Both the position numbers and the translations under genes were made by a program. Source: Bacillota bacterium (GTDB lineage Bacteria > Bacillota > Clostridia > Acetivibrionales > DTU013). Taken from it: a stretch of DNA of 16,895 bases. Below are positions 1 to 8,185 of the stretch, piece after piece. The notes below the pieces were generated by a model. That model was not told where the DNA came from and did no database searches. It was given only the letters and a program-made list of their open reading frames with translations. The stretch lies in contig JAEZJL010000328.1 of the NCBI GenBank assembly GCA_023415815.1, forward strand, positions 1 through 16,895, read 5' to 3'. Every line of letters starts with the position of its first letter. The stretch's first letter is position 1.

Positions 1-553
1 TTCTGAAGGCGTCTATGATGGAGGTTTTCTTTTCTGCGACCTGAAGCAGTCTGTCGTTTGGTATCGTAACAAGCGTATCGACAACATCCTTGAGGTTTTC
101 TATGCCCCTCTCGGCATATTGCATCCTTTTTCTCCCCTCAAACATGAAGGGCTTCGTAACGACGCCCACCGTGAGGATTCCCATTTCCCTGGCTATCTGC
201 GCTACCACCGGCGCCGCTCCGGTCCCTGTCCCGCCGCCCATTCCGGCGGTGACAAACACCATATCCGCGCCCTTGACCGCCTGGGCGATTTCGTCCTTGC
301 TTTCGTTGGCCGCCCTTTCGCCTATTTCCGGGTTTGCGCCTGCACCCAAGCCTTTGGTTAGTTTATCGCCTATCTGAATTTTAGTATTTGCTTTTGAAAG
401 AAACAGAGCCTGTTTATCAGTGTTTATGGCTATGAATTCCACACCGCGGAGTCCTGCGGCTATCATCCTGTTAACGGCGTTATTTCCGCCGCCGCCAACG
501 CCGATGACCTTTATCTGGGCAAATTGCTCCATGTCGATATCAAACTCCAGCAA
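1..553 (-). CDS. ftsZ: Cell division GTPase FtsZ, N-terminal part (cut by left window edge)
   Basis: Tubulin-like GTPase that polymerises at mid-cell into the Z ring. About 184 N-terminal residues are present; the 3' end lies beyond base 1. Visible family features are the start MLEFDIDMEQFAQIKVIGVG, the GGGGNNAVNRMI nucleotide-binding loop, the INTDKQAL segment, and the tubulin signature GGGTGTGAAP near residue 105. The start is TTG at 553. It has a GAAGGGGG ribosome binding site at 561-568 with a 7-nt spacer, and MLEF...DMEQF matches usual Firmicute FtsZ N-termini. The first in-frame ATG (532) would lose seven conserved residues and has no Shine-Dalgarno sequence. It is the last visible gene of the dcw series, 96 nt downstream of ftsA. 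Two 18-bp tandem repeats and a possible promoter lie in that gap. Identity is certain; only the start choice is inferred. Confidence 0.97.
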   Translation of the reverse strand, partial: MLEFDIDMEQFAQIKVIGVGGGGNNAVNRMIAAGLRGVEFIAINTDKQALFLSKANTKIQIGDKLTKGLGAGANPEIGERAANESKDEIAQAVKGADMVFVTAGMGGGTGTGAAPVVAQIAREMGILTVGVVTKPFMFEGRKRMQYAERGIENLKDVVDTLVTIPNDRLLQVAEKKTSIIDAFR

Positions 554-570
554 AGTAAATCCCCCTTCGT

Positions 571-606
571 CATTAGTTACTGCCAGTTCTTTAGTTACCG
601 CCAGTT
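571..606 (-). repeat. 18-bp imperfect tandem repeat directly upstream of the ftsZ ribosome binding site
   Basis: Two adjacent 18-bp units (571-588 and 589-606) differ at two positions. On the minus strand each reads AACTGGCxGTAACTAAxG. They end 2 bp before the ftsZ ribosome binding site. The stretch is also open in the ftsZ reading frame back to a TAA at 605-607, but it holds no ATG, GTG or TTG, so I read it as leader rather than coding sequence. It could be a protein-binding site, a leader element or a chance duplication. Confidence 0.6.
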
Positions 607-608
607 AA

Positions 609-637
609 ATAATATCTTATTATTAACATTAAAGCAA
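609..637 (-). promoter_or_regulatory. Possible sigma-A promoter for ftsZ
   Basis: On the minus strand a TTGCTT box (632-637) is followed by a 17-bp spacer and TATTAT (609-614). Transcription would start near 602, so the 18-bp tandem repeat would form the first part of the ftsZ leader. The -10 box is good and the -35 box matches only at TTG, in an AT-rich gap where chance matches are common. Confidence 0.3.
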
Positions 638-649
638 GCTTAGTTTTTT

Positions 650-1885
650 TCAAAAGATTTCCTTAAAAAACCGCGCTATTTTTTGCATTATCCCGCCGCT
701 TTTTGCCGGTCTTCCGCTCTTTTGAATCTTTACCTCGGTGGCAAGGCTTCCGCCTTTTTTGAGGTTTGCAATGTACCTTATTATACCGGCTGAAACTATG
801 TACTCCGGCTTGGAAATACCGTGCTGACCCGCTGAAGCGACCCTGACAGGAAGCTCAAACACCTCCTGCGCCAGCTGCTTGCTCCCGTCCACATAGGAAA
901 TTCCAGCCCCCGTAAGTACGACCGTGCTGTTGGGGTTCTTCTCCACTCCGGCTTTCAGCAGCTGGTTCCTGCAGAGCGAAAATATCTCATATACCCTTGC
1001 CTCGATTATTTCCACGACCTCGGAAACCTTTACGTTCTTCTTCTTATTTTCATTGATATCGATAACGGTTATTTCCTGGTCATTCTGTATGAGAGAGGTC
1101 AGGGCCAGTTCAAACTGCCTTTTTATTTTTTCGGCTTCACTGCCCGATATCCTCAATCCGATAGCGATATCGTTCGTTATGTGGTCGCCGCCGACAGGAA
1201 TGGAATCATAGAATACCAGGCGTTTTCCGTGATATACCGATATGTCGGTCACTCCGCCGCCTATATCGAGCATTATAACTCCCATATCCTTTTCGTCGGC
1301 AGTCAGTATTATTTCGCCTGAAGCAAAGGCCTCAGCAACTATGCCGTCTATCCTGATATTAGCCCGATCTACGCTTTTTATAATATTCTGCACGGAGGTT
1401 ATTTTCCCCGCTATGATATCCGCGTCGATTTCCAGCCTCGTGCCGACCATGCCCACAGGGTCTATTATCTCGTCGTACCCGTCAATAATGAACTGTCTGG
1501 GAATGACGTCTATCAGCTGGCGGTCCTCCGGTATATCGATATCCCTTACGGAATAAAGCACGCTGTCCATATCCCTCTGTGTAATTTCCCTGTTGCCGTT
1601 GGATATGCTTATCCAGCTTTTATTGTTGATTACGCTGACATGCATGCCATGTATGTTTACATATGCGGAACCAACCTTAAGATTCGCAGAGGATTCCGCC
1701 TCATCTATAGCCGAACGGATAGAAGCCGCCGTGCTTTCAATGTCTACGATAATGCCTTTTTTCAGACCGCTGCACTGAACCATTCCCTTTCCTATGATGT
1801 CCAGCTGGGAGTTCTTATTCACCCTGCCAACCATGGCACAAACCTTGGAAGTGCCGATATCGATACTTACTATCAAATCGCCCAC
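650..1885 (-). CDS. ftsA: Cell division protein FtsA
   Basis: Actin-like ATPase that anchors FtsZ filaments to the membrane and recruits later division proteins. At 411 residues it has normal family length. The phosphate-1 motif IDIGTSKVCA is at residues 8-17, and MLDIGGGVTDISVY is the phosphate-2 region. LTGAG, about residue 320, fits the adenosine-binding site. The C-terminus (GGIMQKIARFFKEIF) is the amphipathic helix that acts as membrane tether. The start is GTG at 1885, supported by GGGGG at 1893-1897 with a 7-nt spacer and by the protein beginning exactly at the conserved MGDLIVSIDIGTSK. It lies 70 nt downstream of sbp, and that gap holds a promoter candidate. ftsZ follows. Confidence 0.97.
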   Translation of the reverse strand: MGDLIVSIDIGTSKVCAMVGRVNKNSQLDIIGKGMVQCSGLKKGIIVDIESTAASIRSAIDEAESSANLKVGSAYVNIHGMHVSVINNKSWISISNGNREITQRDMDSVLYSVRDIDIPEDRQLIDVIPRQFIIDGYDEIIDPVGMVGTRLEIDADIIAGKITSVQNIIKSVDRANIRIDGIVAEAFASGEIILTADEKDMGVIMLDIGGGVTDISVYHGKRLVFYDSIPVGGDHITNDIAIGLRISGSEAEKIKRQFELALTSLIQNDQEITVIDINENKKKNVKVSEVVEIIEARVYEIFSLCRNQLLKAGVEKNPNSTVVLTGAGISYVDGSKQLAQEVFELPVRVASAGQHGISKPEYIVSAGIIRYIANLKKGGSLATEVKIQKSGRPAKSGGIMQKIARFFKEIF

Positions 1886-1922
1886 GAAAAAACCCCCTAT
1901 GGTAGTCTTGGATCACTCCAAC

Positions 1923-1952
1923 ATAATACACCCCTTGCCAGGGCCCTTACAA
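1923..1952 (-). promoter_or_regulatory. Candidate internal promoter for ftsA-ftsZ
   Basis: TTGTAA (1947-1952), an 18-bp spacer and TATTAT (1923-1928) lie on the minus strand immediately after the sbp stop codon. The predicted start near 1916 gives a leader of about 30 nt to the ftsA GTG. The -10 matches 5 of 6 and the -35 4 of 6 sigma-A consensus bases. Separate ftsAZ promoters are known in other Firmicutes, including Bacillus subtilis. The activity itself is inferred. Confidence 0.4.
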
Positions 1953-1955
1953 GCC

Positions 1956-2306
1956 TTATGTACCATCTTTTTTAAATGGCTTGTTCAATATATATCTTCG
2001 TATGACCGCAAAATTCAAAAACAGCCTGTTGCCGAAAGCGAATATCGCCGCGAGGTAAATCTGGATGCCCAGCTGATCGCCTATGTATGCGAGGGCCGCC
2101 GCCAGCAGAGCGTTGCCGAAAAAGCCGGACAGGAATATTTTCATATCGAACCTGCCCTGCATCGTCGCCGCTATCCCGCCGAAAACCGAGTCGAGCGCCG
2201 CAAGTATGGCAACTGCCACGTAAGTCGAGTATTGCTGCGGAATATTAACAGGTATGAAGATAACTCCTATTATTATTCCGATAATCAAGCCCAGTATGGG
2301 AAACAT
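1956..2306 (-). CDS. sbp: Small basic membrane protein (Sbp family, DUF1290)
   Basis: A 116-residue, mostly hydrophobic protein of the Sbp/DUF1290 family, commonly found between divIB and ftsA in Firmicutes and Actinobacteria. Visible hydrophobic segments are roughly residues 1-22, 27-45 and 55-75, with a further hydrophobic stretch around 80-100, and the tail is basic (RRYILNKPFKKDG). Its molecular role is not established; the context suggests an accessory membrane role in division. The start is ATG at 2306, only 5 nt after the ftsQ stop. Its GGGGGA ribosome binding site lies inside the last ftsQ codons, which suggests translational coupling. Confidence 0.88.
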   Translation of the reverse strand: MFPILGLIIGIIIGVIFIPVNIPQQYSTYVAVAILAALDSVFGGIAATMQGRFDMKIFLSGFFGNALLAAALAYIGDQLGIQIYLAAIFAFGNRLFLNFAVIRRYILNKPFKKDGT

Positions 2307-2311
2307 ATGTC

Positions 2312-3166
2312 CTATCCCCCGCTTTCAGGTGTAAATACCGGGTTTTCACCCGAGGCGAAATCCAGTATTCCCTTTTCTACCTTTTTTATATTCTTCGCAA
2401 ATATCGTTTTTGCAGAGCTGAGCTTATAATTAAGATCCTGCATATCGCCCAGGTTAACCTTGACTCTGGATTCCAGCATAAACGAAACCGCGTTGAGGTC
2501 GCCCACGTCAACAGAATCAACCTTGTCATACAGCTTGTCCGCTTCGTCCCTGTCCAATGCCTGTATTTCATCCATAACCCTGAAGGCGGCCTGCAGCGCC
2601 TCGGACTTCTCATATACGGGCTTCTTTCCAAGCTCGTAGCTTCCGAACTTCAGACCGTTGATTACGGGCAGCTCCCTGACTGTGCCGGGAGCCTGTTCCT
2701 CCAGTACGAATCCGTCCCTGTCCACCAGCAGGCCTGTCCCGTTAAAAGGGACAACAGCCGCCGCAGTCCTTTCCGCCGCGTCGATCACTACGGAGCCGGG
2801 TATGACATATTTTACTTCCACAGTCTTTATATAAGGGCATTCCTGCCTTATGGCCTCTTCCGCGCTTCCAATCCTGAGCCTGAAAATATTGCCGGGACTG
2901 CTGCCCACCTGCCTGAAGCCGTTTTGGCCGGTAACGACGCCTGAAAGGCTTATCAGACTTTCATCGGTATAGTGGACCGCCCCCCTGACTTCTATCCTGT
3001 TGACCGCAAATAAAGGGGAAAGTGCCAGCAGCACCAATGTCGCAATCAGCAGCCCTGTCGTCAGCATGAATTTCAGCCAGAAGAGCACATGCTTCAGCCT
3101 TTTCTGGTTTATCTTCCGTTTTTTATTCCGATGCTCAAAGTCCTCGTTAATTGTTCGTGCCCTCAT
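2312..3166 (-). CDS. ftsQ: Cell division protein FtsQ/DivIB
   Basis: Single-pass membrane protein of the divisome that, with FtsL and DivIC/FtsB, links the Z ring to septal peptidoglycan synthesis. The 284 residues show a basic cytoplasmic N-terminus (1-28), one transmembrane helix (about 29-53), then an extracellular POTRA domain starting at FAVNRIEVRGAVHYTDESL (about 53-125). A beta-rich FtsQ/DivIB domain follows to about residue 260. DivIB is typically poorly conserved, so assignment rests on topology, the POTRA start and position between murA and sbp. The ATG at 3166 has AAGGGG about 6 nt upstream. It begins 21 nt after murA, so both are probably on one transcript. Confidence 0.9.
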   Translation of the reverse strand: MRARTINEDFEHRNKKRKINQKRLKHVLFWLKFMLTTGLLIATLVLLALSPLFAVNRIEVRGAVHYTDESLISLSGVVTGQNGFRQVGSSPGNIFRLRIGSAEEAIRQECPYIKTVEVKYVIPGSVVIDAAERTAAAVVPFNGTGLLVDRDGFVLEEQAPGTVRELPVINGLKFGSYELGKKPVYEKSEALQAAFRVMDEIQALDRDEADKLYDKVDSVDVGDLNAVSFMLESRVKVNLGDMQDLNYKLSSAKTIFAKNIKKVEKGILDFASGENPVFTPESGG

Positions 3167-3187
3167 TAAAACCCCTTCAGATCAGGC

Positions 3188-4446
3188 TTAATCGATCCTC
3201 CTGATTTGAGCGCCAGCCTGCCGCAGCTTTTCTTCGATCCGTTCATATCCCCTGTCTATATGCTTTATATCCGTTATCATCGTCTCGCCTTCTGCAGCGA
3301 GGCCCGCGATGACGAGTGCGGCGCCTCCGCGGAGGTCTCTGGCGCACACATTGGCTCCGACGAGCTTTTTTACGCCTTTAATAACCGCCAGCCTGCCTTC
3401 CAGCTTGATATTGGCTCCCATTCTGAGGAGCTCGTCAACATGCTTGTACCTGTTCTCGAAAACCGTTTCCACCATGATACTGGTGCCCCTGGCCACAGTG
3501 AGCATTGCAACCAGCTGCGCCTGCATATCCGTTGGAAAGCCGGGATACGGCAGCGTCCTGACAATATCCAGCGCTCTGAGCCTCGCCGGGCCGCTCACCA
3601 GCATCCGGCTTCCTTTTATGTTTATCCTGCATCCGCTCTCTCTCAGTATGGATGTTATAGAACTGAGATGCTCCGGAATGACGTTATTGAGGACAAGATC
3701 GCTTCCCGTAATGCCTGCTGCCATCATATATGTACCGGTGACTATTCTGTCTGTGATGATTGTATGCTCCACACCCCTCAGACAGCGATTGCAGCCGTTG
3801 ATCCGTATGACGCTTGTGCCCGCTCCGTTCACCTCCACGCCCACGGCCTGGAGATAATTCTGAAGGTCGATGATCTCAGGCTCCTTGGCCGCATTCCTGA
3901 TAAAGGTCTCCCCGTCGGCGAACACCGACGCAAGCATAATATTTTCCGTTGCCCCGACGCTCGGATAATCAAGCTGTATTTCACAGCCCTTCAGTCTCTC
4001 CGCCTCGCAGTAAATAAAGCCCCTCTGAGCGTCCTGCACCTTAGCTCCCATGCTCCTGAGAGCCTTAAGATGAAGGTCTATCGGCCTCGGGCCTATTTCG
4101 CACCCACCCGGGTAGCTAATAGTCACTTTACCGCAGCGGGCGAGCATGGGGCCCATGAATATAATGGAGGACCTCATTTCTGCCGCAAGCTCAACCGGTA
4201 TTTGCGTCTCCCTGATGCTTGAAGAATCTATCGTGATTACGTCGCCTTCCATTGAGGCTTTGCAACCGATATCCTTCAATATCTCTATCATAACCTCAAC
4301 ATCTCTTAACCTGGGGCAATTCTTTATAACGCTCTCTCCGCCATTCAAAATAGTCGCCGCAAGTATAGGCAGCACAGCATTCTTAGACCCCTCGACCGCG
4401 ATTTCGCCGCTGAGTTTAGTGCCTCCGGCAACAATAAATTTGCTCA
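3188..4446 (-). CDS. murA: UDP-N-acetylglucosamine 1-carboxyvinyltransferase MurA
   Basis: Cytoplasmic enzyme that transfers enolpyruvate from phosphoenolpyruvate to UDP-GlcNAc, the committed step of peptidoglycan synthesis. With 419 residues it has standard length and spans both halves of the inverted alpha/beta EPSP-synthase-like fold. The N-terminal GSKNAVLPILAATIL motif is present. The catalytic loop GGCEIGPRPIDLHL carries Cys116, so this is the cysteine type that fosfomycin normally alkylates, not the Asp type. I chose ATG at 4446 because GAGGTG lies 7 nt upstream; the open frame extends to a GTG at 4465 but that adds only MCEVYF and spans the ribosome binding site. It is 142 nt downstream of ftsW, a position where murG is found in some other clusters. 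Confidence 0.95.
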
Positions 4447-4588
4447 TAAAATACACCTCGCACACATTATATTTTATGCGGGGTGCTGGAATATGTTACT
4501 TTATGGGGTCTGAATAAGGTTCCGCGGCTGTCATGCAGCAATGCAAAGCTTCAGGGTTCTGCTCTTCTTTTCAACCGTACTTCGCCTT
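4447..4588 (-). other. 142-nt gap between ftsW and murA, no gene seen
   Basis: This gap between the ftsW stop and the murA start has no open frame with a ribosome binding site. I see no recognisable murG remnant. A TATAAT lies on the minus strand at 4466-4471, but transcription from it would start at the murA ribosome binding site and no -35 box is visible, so I do not call a promoter. Confidence 0.5.
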
Positions 4589-5707
4589 CTATATCCTCTC
4601 GTAATCCGAATAGCGTGAGATGTTCAGCAATATGCCCACCTCCAGGAGAAAGATCACAAGCGAGGAACCGCCCGAGCTGAAAAACGGGAGCGATACGCCC
4701 GTAGGAGGGACCACCTTCGACACGACGGCTATGTTGAAAAGACTCTGGACTCCGATAAGGGCGGTGATTCCCGTAGCTACGAGGCTGCTGAAGACGTCCG
4801 GAGCGTTCATGGCTATTTTTATCCCTCTCCAGATAAAAATGAGGAAGAGCAGCAATACGGCTAGCACGCCTATGAATCCAAGCTCCTCCGCAAGAATGGA
4901 AAAGATATAATCATTATGTGCCTCCGGTATATATAGGAATTTTTCCATGCTCTGACCGAGACCCCTTCCGAAAATGCCGCCCGAACCGATGGCATAGAGC
5001 GACTGCACAGTCTGCCATCCGTCTCCCTGCAGGTCGCTCCAGGGGTCAATGAAGGAGTGTATTCGATCCGTCATATAGTTGGTGAACATGATAACAGCGG
5101 AAAATACGGCTACCATAGGCACGCTTATGATAACGAAGTGCCTTATTTTCGCGCCTGCCGCAAACAGGATGATGAAGGACATGGTGCAAATGATTATGGT
5201 TGCGCTCAAATGGATTTCAAGCATGAGAAGCCCCGCCGTCAATCCTATCAGCAGCAGGTAGGGCACAAAATCGTTAAAAAAGGAATCCATGGGTTTTTTG
5301 CGTTTGGAGAGGCTGTGGGCCAGAAAAAGAATCAGCGAGAGCTTCGCAATTTCAGACGGCTGAAAATGGGCGGGGCCTATGTATATCCATCTCCAGGAAC
5401 CGTTTATCTCGCGGCCTATACCGGGTACCAGCACCAGGAAGAGGAATAACAAGGTGGCGCCCATGAGCCCGGCCACGGTTTTAGGACCGTATTTCCGATA
5501 GTCGTAATTGGCTGCGAGCAGCATCACGACAATGCCTATGACGGCATACATCAGCTGGGTCTTTACAATAAAGTAAATATCATAGTTGTATTCCTTACTG
5601 GCAGCCGCTTTGGGCGCGCTGGCGCTGAACACCATTATCAGTCCGAGCGAGAGCATTATCAGCACCGTCATAAACAGCCAGAAATCAAACGGCTTTTTTC
5701 CCTTCAT
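4589..5707 (-). CDS. ftsW: Septal peptidoglycan glycosyltransferase FtsW/SpoVE (SEDS family)
   Basis: Integral membrane polymerase that joins lipid II units into glycan strands at the septum, working with a class B PBP. The 372 residues give about ten hydrophobic helices. Family hallmarks are GSWRWIYIGPAHFQPSEIAKL, IPEAHNDYIFSILAEELGFIG and, near the C-terminus, PPTGVSLPFFSSGGSSL. ATG 5707 is chosen because GGAGG lies 5-6 nt upstream; the frame extends to a TTG at 5758 without a comparable ribosome binding site. Only one SEDS gene lies in the dcw series, so it may serve vegetative division, the spore cortex (SpoVE) or both. It sits 68 nt after mraY with no murD between. Confidence 0.93.
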   Translation of the reverse strand: MKGKKPFDFWLFMTVLIMLSLGLIMVFSASAPKAAASKEYNYDIYFIVKTQLMYAVIGIVVMLLAANYDYRKYGPKTVAGLMGATLLFLFLVLVPGIGREINGSWRWIYIGPAHFQPSEIAKLSLILFLAHSLSKRKKPMDSFFNDFVPYLLLIGLTAGLLMLEIHLSATIIICTMSFIILFAAGAKIRHFVIISVPMVAVFSAVIMFTNYMTDRIHSFIDPWSDLQGDGWQTVQSLYAIGSGGIFGRGLGQSMEKFLYIPEAHNDYIFSILAEELGFIGVLAVLLLFLIFIWRGIKIAMNAPDVFSSLVATGITALIGVQSLFNIAVVSKVVPPTGVSLPFFSSGGSSLVIFLLEVGILLNISRYSDYERI

Positions 5708-5775
5708 TTTTACCTCCGCGTCCCCGATGTAAAAATGAGTTATCTCATCGGAAACCAAACCTTGAAAAGCACATC

Positions 5776-6777
5776 CTATATGAACTTAAAGCGCAGGGTT
5801 AAAAATCCTATAACGCACAGCGCCAGCGTTACAAGCCAGAAAACCCTGACCACCTTTGTTTCCTTCCAGCCCAGCAGCTCGAAATGGTGATGTATCGGGG
5901 CCATTTTGAACACTCTTTTTCCCCTGAGCTTGAAGGACGTAACCTGTATAAAGACCGAAAGGCTTTCCAGCGCATAGATGCCGCCGACCACCGCAAGTAT
6001 CCACCACATCTTCATAAGGACGGCGGCCGAGCCTACAACGCCTCCCAGCGCAAGCGAGCCGGTATCGCCCATGATGACCTTTGCCGGATGCATGTTGAAG
6101 GCCAGGAAGCCAAGACAGCCTCCGGCGGCTATGGAGCAGAATATTTTCACATAATCCCACTCGTTCCTCGACATGGCCACTACTGTAAAAAACACGCATA
6201 CAATGAGCGTCACTCCCGCCGCAAGCCCGTCTACGCCGTCGGTCATGTTGACCGAATTGGTTATCAGATACATTATTATGATGATAATCAGAATGAACGG
6301 CAGCGGAGGCATCTCCGCTACAGCATCTACGCCCAGAAAGGGAATTATCGTGCCGGTGCCGTACGAAGGACTGTAAGCTACGTAAACGGCAAAGGCCGCC
6401 GCAACGGCCAGAAGCAAAAATGATTTCTGCTTTGGGTTGAGACCGTCCTTACTCTTTTTTACGACTTTGATGTAATCATCAATGAAGCCCACCGCCGCAA
6501 AGCCGAGCGTGACAAGCAGCATAGGTACGACCGCCGGATAGTCGCCTGCGAAAAAAAGTGTGACAAGCGTCATCGGGATCAGGAATATCAAACCCCCGAT
6601 CGTCGGTATGCCCATCTTTTTCAAATGTGTCGCAGGTCCGTCGTCGCGCACGGTCTGCCCGAATTTCAGCTTTTTAAGCATCGGTATTATCAAGGGTCCC
6701 GTAATGAGCGAAAGTATAAAGGCGCCTATAAACGCAATCACCTGGGCAGAAGTAAAAAATCCGAGTTCCAAAGCCAT
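5776..6777 (-). CDS. mraY: Phospho-N-acetylmuramoyl-pentapeptide transferase MraY
   Basis: Polytopic membrane enzyme that transfers phospho-MurNAc-pentapeptide from UDP to undecaprenyl phosphate, giving lipid I. It has about ten hydrophobic helices. The conserved motifs are all present: KFGQTVRDDGPATHLKKMGIPTIGG near the N-terminus and the Asp-Asp pair of GFIDDYIKV (residues 100-101). NSVNMTDGVDGLA, MGDTGSLALGG (Asp238) and the triple-His segment PIHHHFELLGW follow. Length is 333 residues from ATG 6777. The start is uncertain: GGGGG sits only 1 nt before this ATG, which is too close, while TTG 6792 has AGG at better spacing and would add five residues. I prefer 6777 because the N-terminus is already longer than that of Bacillus subtilis MraY. 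It follows murF closely. Confidence 0.95.
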   Translation of the reverse strand: MALELGFFTSAQVIAFIGAFILSLITGPLIIPMLKKLKFGQTVRDDGPATHLKKMGIPTIGGLIFLIPMTLVTLFFAGDYPAVVPMLLVTLGFAAVGFIDDYIKVVKKSKDGLNPKQKSFLLLAVAAAFAVYVAYSPSYGTGTIIPFLGVDAVAEMPPLPFILIIIIIMYLITNSVNMTDGVDGLAAGVTLIVCVFFTVVAMSRNEWDYVKIFCSIAAGGCLGFLAFNMHPAKVIMGDTGSLALGGVVGSAAVLMKMWWILAVVGGIYALESLSVFIQVTSFKLRGKRVFKMAPIHHHFELLGWKETKVVRVFWLVTLALCVIGFLTLRFKFI

Positions 6778-6802
6778 ACCCCCGTATATCAAATTGTACC
6801 TG

Positions 6803-8185
6803 TCAGGCCTGCCCGCCGGCTGTGAGCCGGTTTGCCAGCTCCTCCATTTTCATGCCGCGGGAGCCTTTTATAAGGATTGTATCTTCGTCCTGCACTATTT
6901 TCTCAATGAACCTGATGGCTTCCCTGTTGCCAGGAAAAACCGATACCGCCTCTTCCGGAAATCCGGCCTCCACAGCTCCCTGTGCTATATAGGCTGCATT
7001 AGGCCCGACTGTCAAAAGTCTGCTCAGCTTTTTGCCCGCGGCATACCTGCCGACCTCCAGGTGGGCGTCTTTCGCCCAGCTTCCCATTTCGAGCATGTCG
7101 CCGAGCACGGCTATCCTTCCGCCGGTAACGCCTATTTCCTCCAGCACGTCCAGGGCGGCCTTCATGGACTGCGGGCTCGCATTGTACGTGTCGTTGATCA
7201 CCTTAAGGCCGTTGGCGGATATTATATTCATCCTCATTTTACCCGGCTTGCAGGCTGCTATCCCTTCTATGACGTCCTCCATGGATACTCCGAGCTCGCG
7301 CCCGGCAGCGGCCGCAGCAAGGGCGTTATATATATTATGGGCTCCGGGTGCGTTAAGGTGCGCGTCGTATGACCGCCCTCCGGCCGTCAGCTCGAAATCT
7401 ATCCCGCCTTCGCCGCTGGAATTGATATTGGCGGCCCTGTAATCCGCGCCCTCCTCCATGCCATATGAGACCGTCCTGTGCCTGAGCAGGCTTCTGACGC
7501 CGTCCAGCAGGCTGTCGTCCCGGTTCAGCACCACCAGTCCGTTTTCATCCAGGCCCTCCAGTATCTCAAGCTTCGCCTTCAGGATGTTCTGCCTTGAGCC
7601 CAGCTTTTCGATATGAGCCATTCCGATATTTGTTATCACCGCCACACGGGGCCTTACGATAGCCGTGAGGCGGCTTATCTCTCCGAGACCGCTCATACCC
7701 ATTTCCAGCACTGCGGCTTCATGATCCGCCTTCAGCCTGAAGACCGTGAGCGGGACACCGATCTCATTGTTCAGGTTACCCTCGGTGCTGAGCACATTGA
7801 ACCTGCGGCTAAGCACGCTTGCAATCATATCCTTGGTACTTGTCTTGCCTACGCTTCCCGTTATGCCGACAAAGGGAATGCTGAATTTGCTGCGGTAATA
7901 AGAGGCGAGGCCGCGAAGGGCGGCGGAAGTATCCCTTACCCGTATGAGCAGCCTGCCGTCGGCCGCTATCCCGTCTTTATGGGTCAGCGACGCCGAAGCT
8001 CCGCTTTCCAGGGCCGCTGCTATGTAATCGTGCCCGTCGAACTTCTCTCCCACAAGCGGTATGAAAAGCTCGCCCGGTCCGACCCTTCGCGAATCGGTCG
8101 AAACAGCCGTGAAGGAGCTGCACCCGCCCTCCGATATTATTGTGCCGTCCGTGGCCTTCAGAACTTCATCAACGCTCAAAAACAT
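6803..8185 (-). CDS. murF: UDP-MurNAc-tripeptide-D-Ala-D-Ala ligase MurF
   Basis: Cytoplasmic ATP-dependent Mur ligase that adds D-Ala-D-Ala to UDP-MurNAc-tripeptide, completing the pentapeptide. At 460 residues it has normal length and three domains: N-terminal substrate binding (1-100), central ATPase with P-loop GITGSVGKTSTKD (about 107-119), and C-terminal domain starting near INDTYNASPQSM. NEIGVPLTVF and EMGMSGLGEI are MurF-type signatures that separate it from MurE and MurD. ATG 8185 has AAGGAG 7 nt upstream and gives the usual MurF N-terminus; a longer frame to 8215 lacks support. The start overlaps the murE end by 17 nt, indicating translational coupling. Confidence 0.96.
   Translation of the reverse strand: MFLSVDEVLKATDGTIISEGGCSSFTAVSTDSRRVGPGELFIPLVGEKFDGHDYIAAALESGASASLTHKDGIAADGRLLIRVRDTSAALRGLASYYRSKFSIPFVGITGSVGKTSTKDMIASVLSRRFNVLSTEGNLNNEIGVPLTVFRLKADHEAAVLEMGMSGLGEISRLTAIVRPRVAVITNIGMAHIEKLGSRQNILKAKLEILEGLDENGLVVLNRDDSLLDGVRSLLRHRTVSYGMEEGADYRAANINSSGEGGIDFELTAGGRSYDAHLNAPGAHNIYNALAAAAAGRELGVSMEDVIEGIAACKPGKMRMNIISANGLKVINDTYNASPQSMKAALDVLEEIGVTGGRIAVLGDMLEMGSWAKDAHLEVGRYAAGKKLSRLLTVGPNAAYIAQGAVEAGFPEEAVSVFPGNREAIRFIEKIVQDEDTILIKGSRGMKMEELANRLTAGGQA

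Noticed and set aside
1794..2429. 211-codon plus-strand open frame over the ftsA start, sbp and the ftsQ end
   Set aside because: It spans three well-supported minus-strand genes and their junctions, shows no family motif and has no convincing ribosome binding site.
3206..4222. 338-codon plus-strand open frame opposite murA
   Set aside because: It is a shadow of murA on the other strand. The peptide has no recognisable domain and lacks hydrophobic or motif structure, while murA has all family motifs including the catalytic Cys.
3188..4465. Longer murA starting at GTG 4465
   Set aside because: The extra residues MCEVYF overlap a good ribosome binding site for ATG 4446, which gives the usual MurA N-terminus.
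4466..4471. TATAAT on the minus strand before murA as a promoter
   Set aside because: No -35 box lies 16-19 bp upstream, and transcription would begin at the ribosome binding site of murA.
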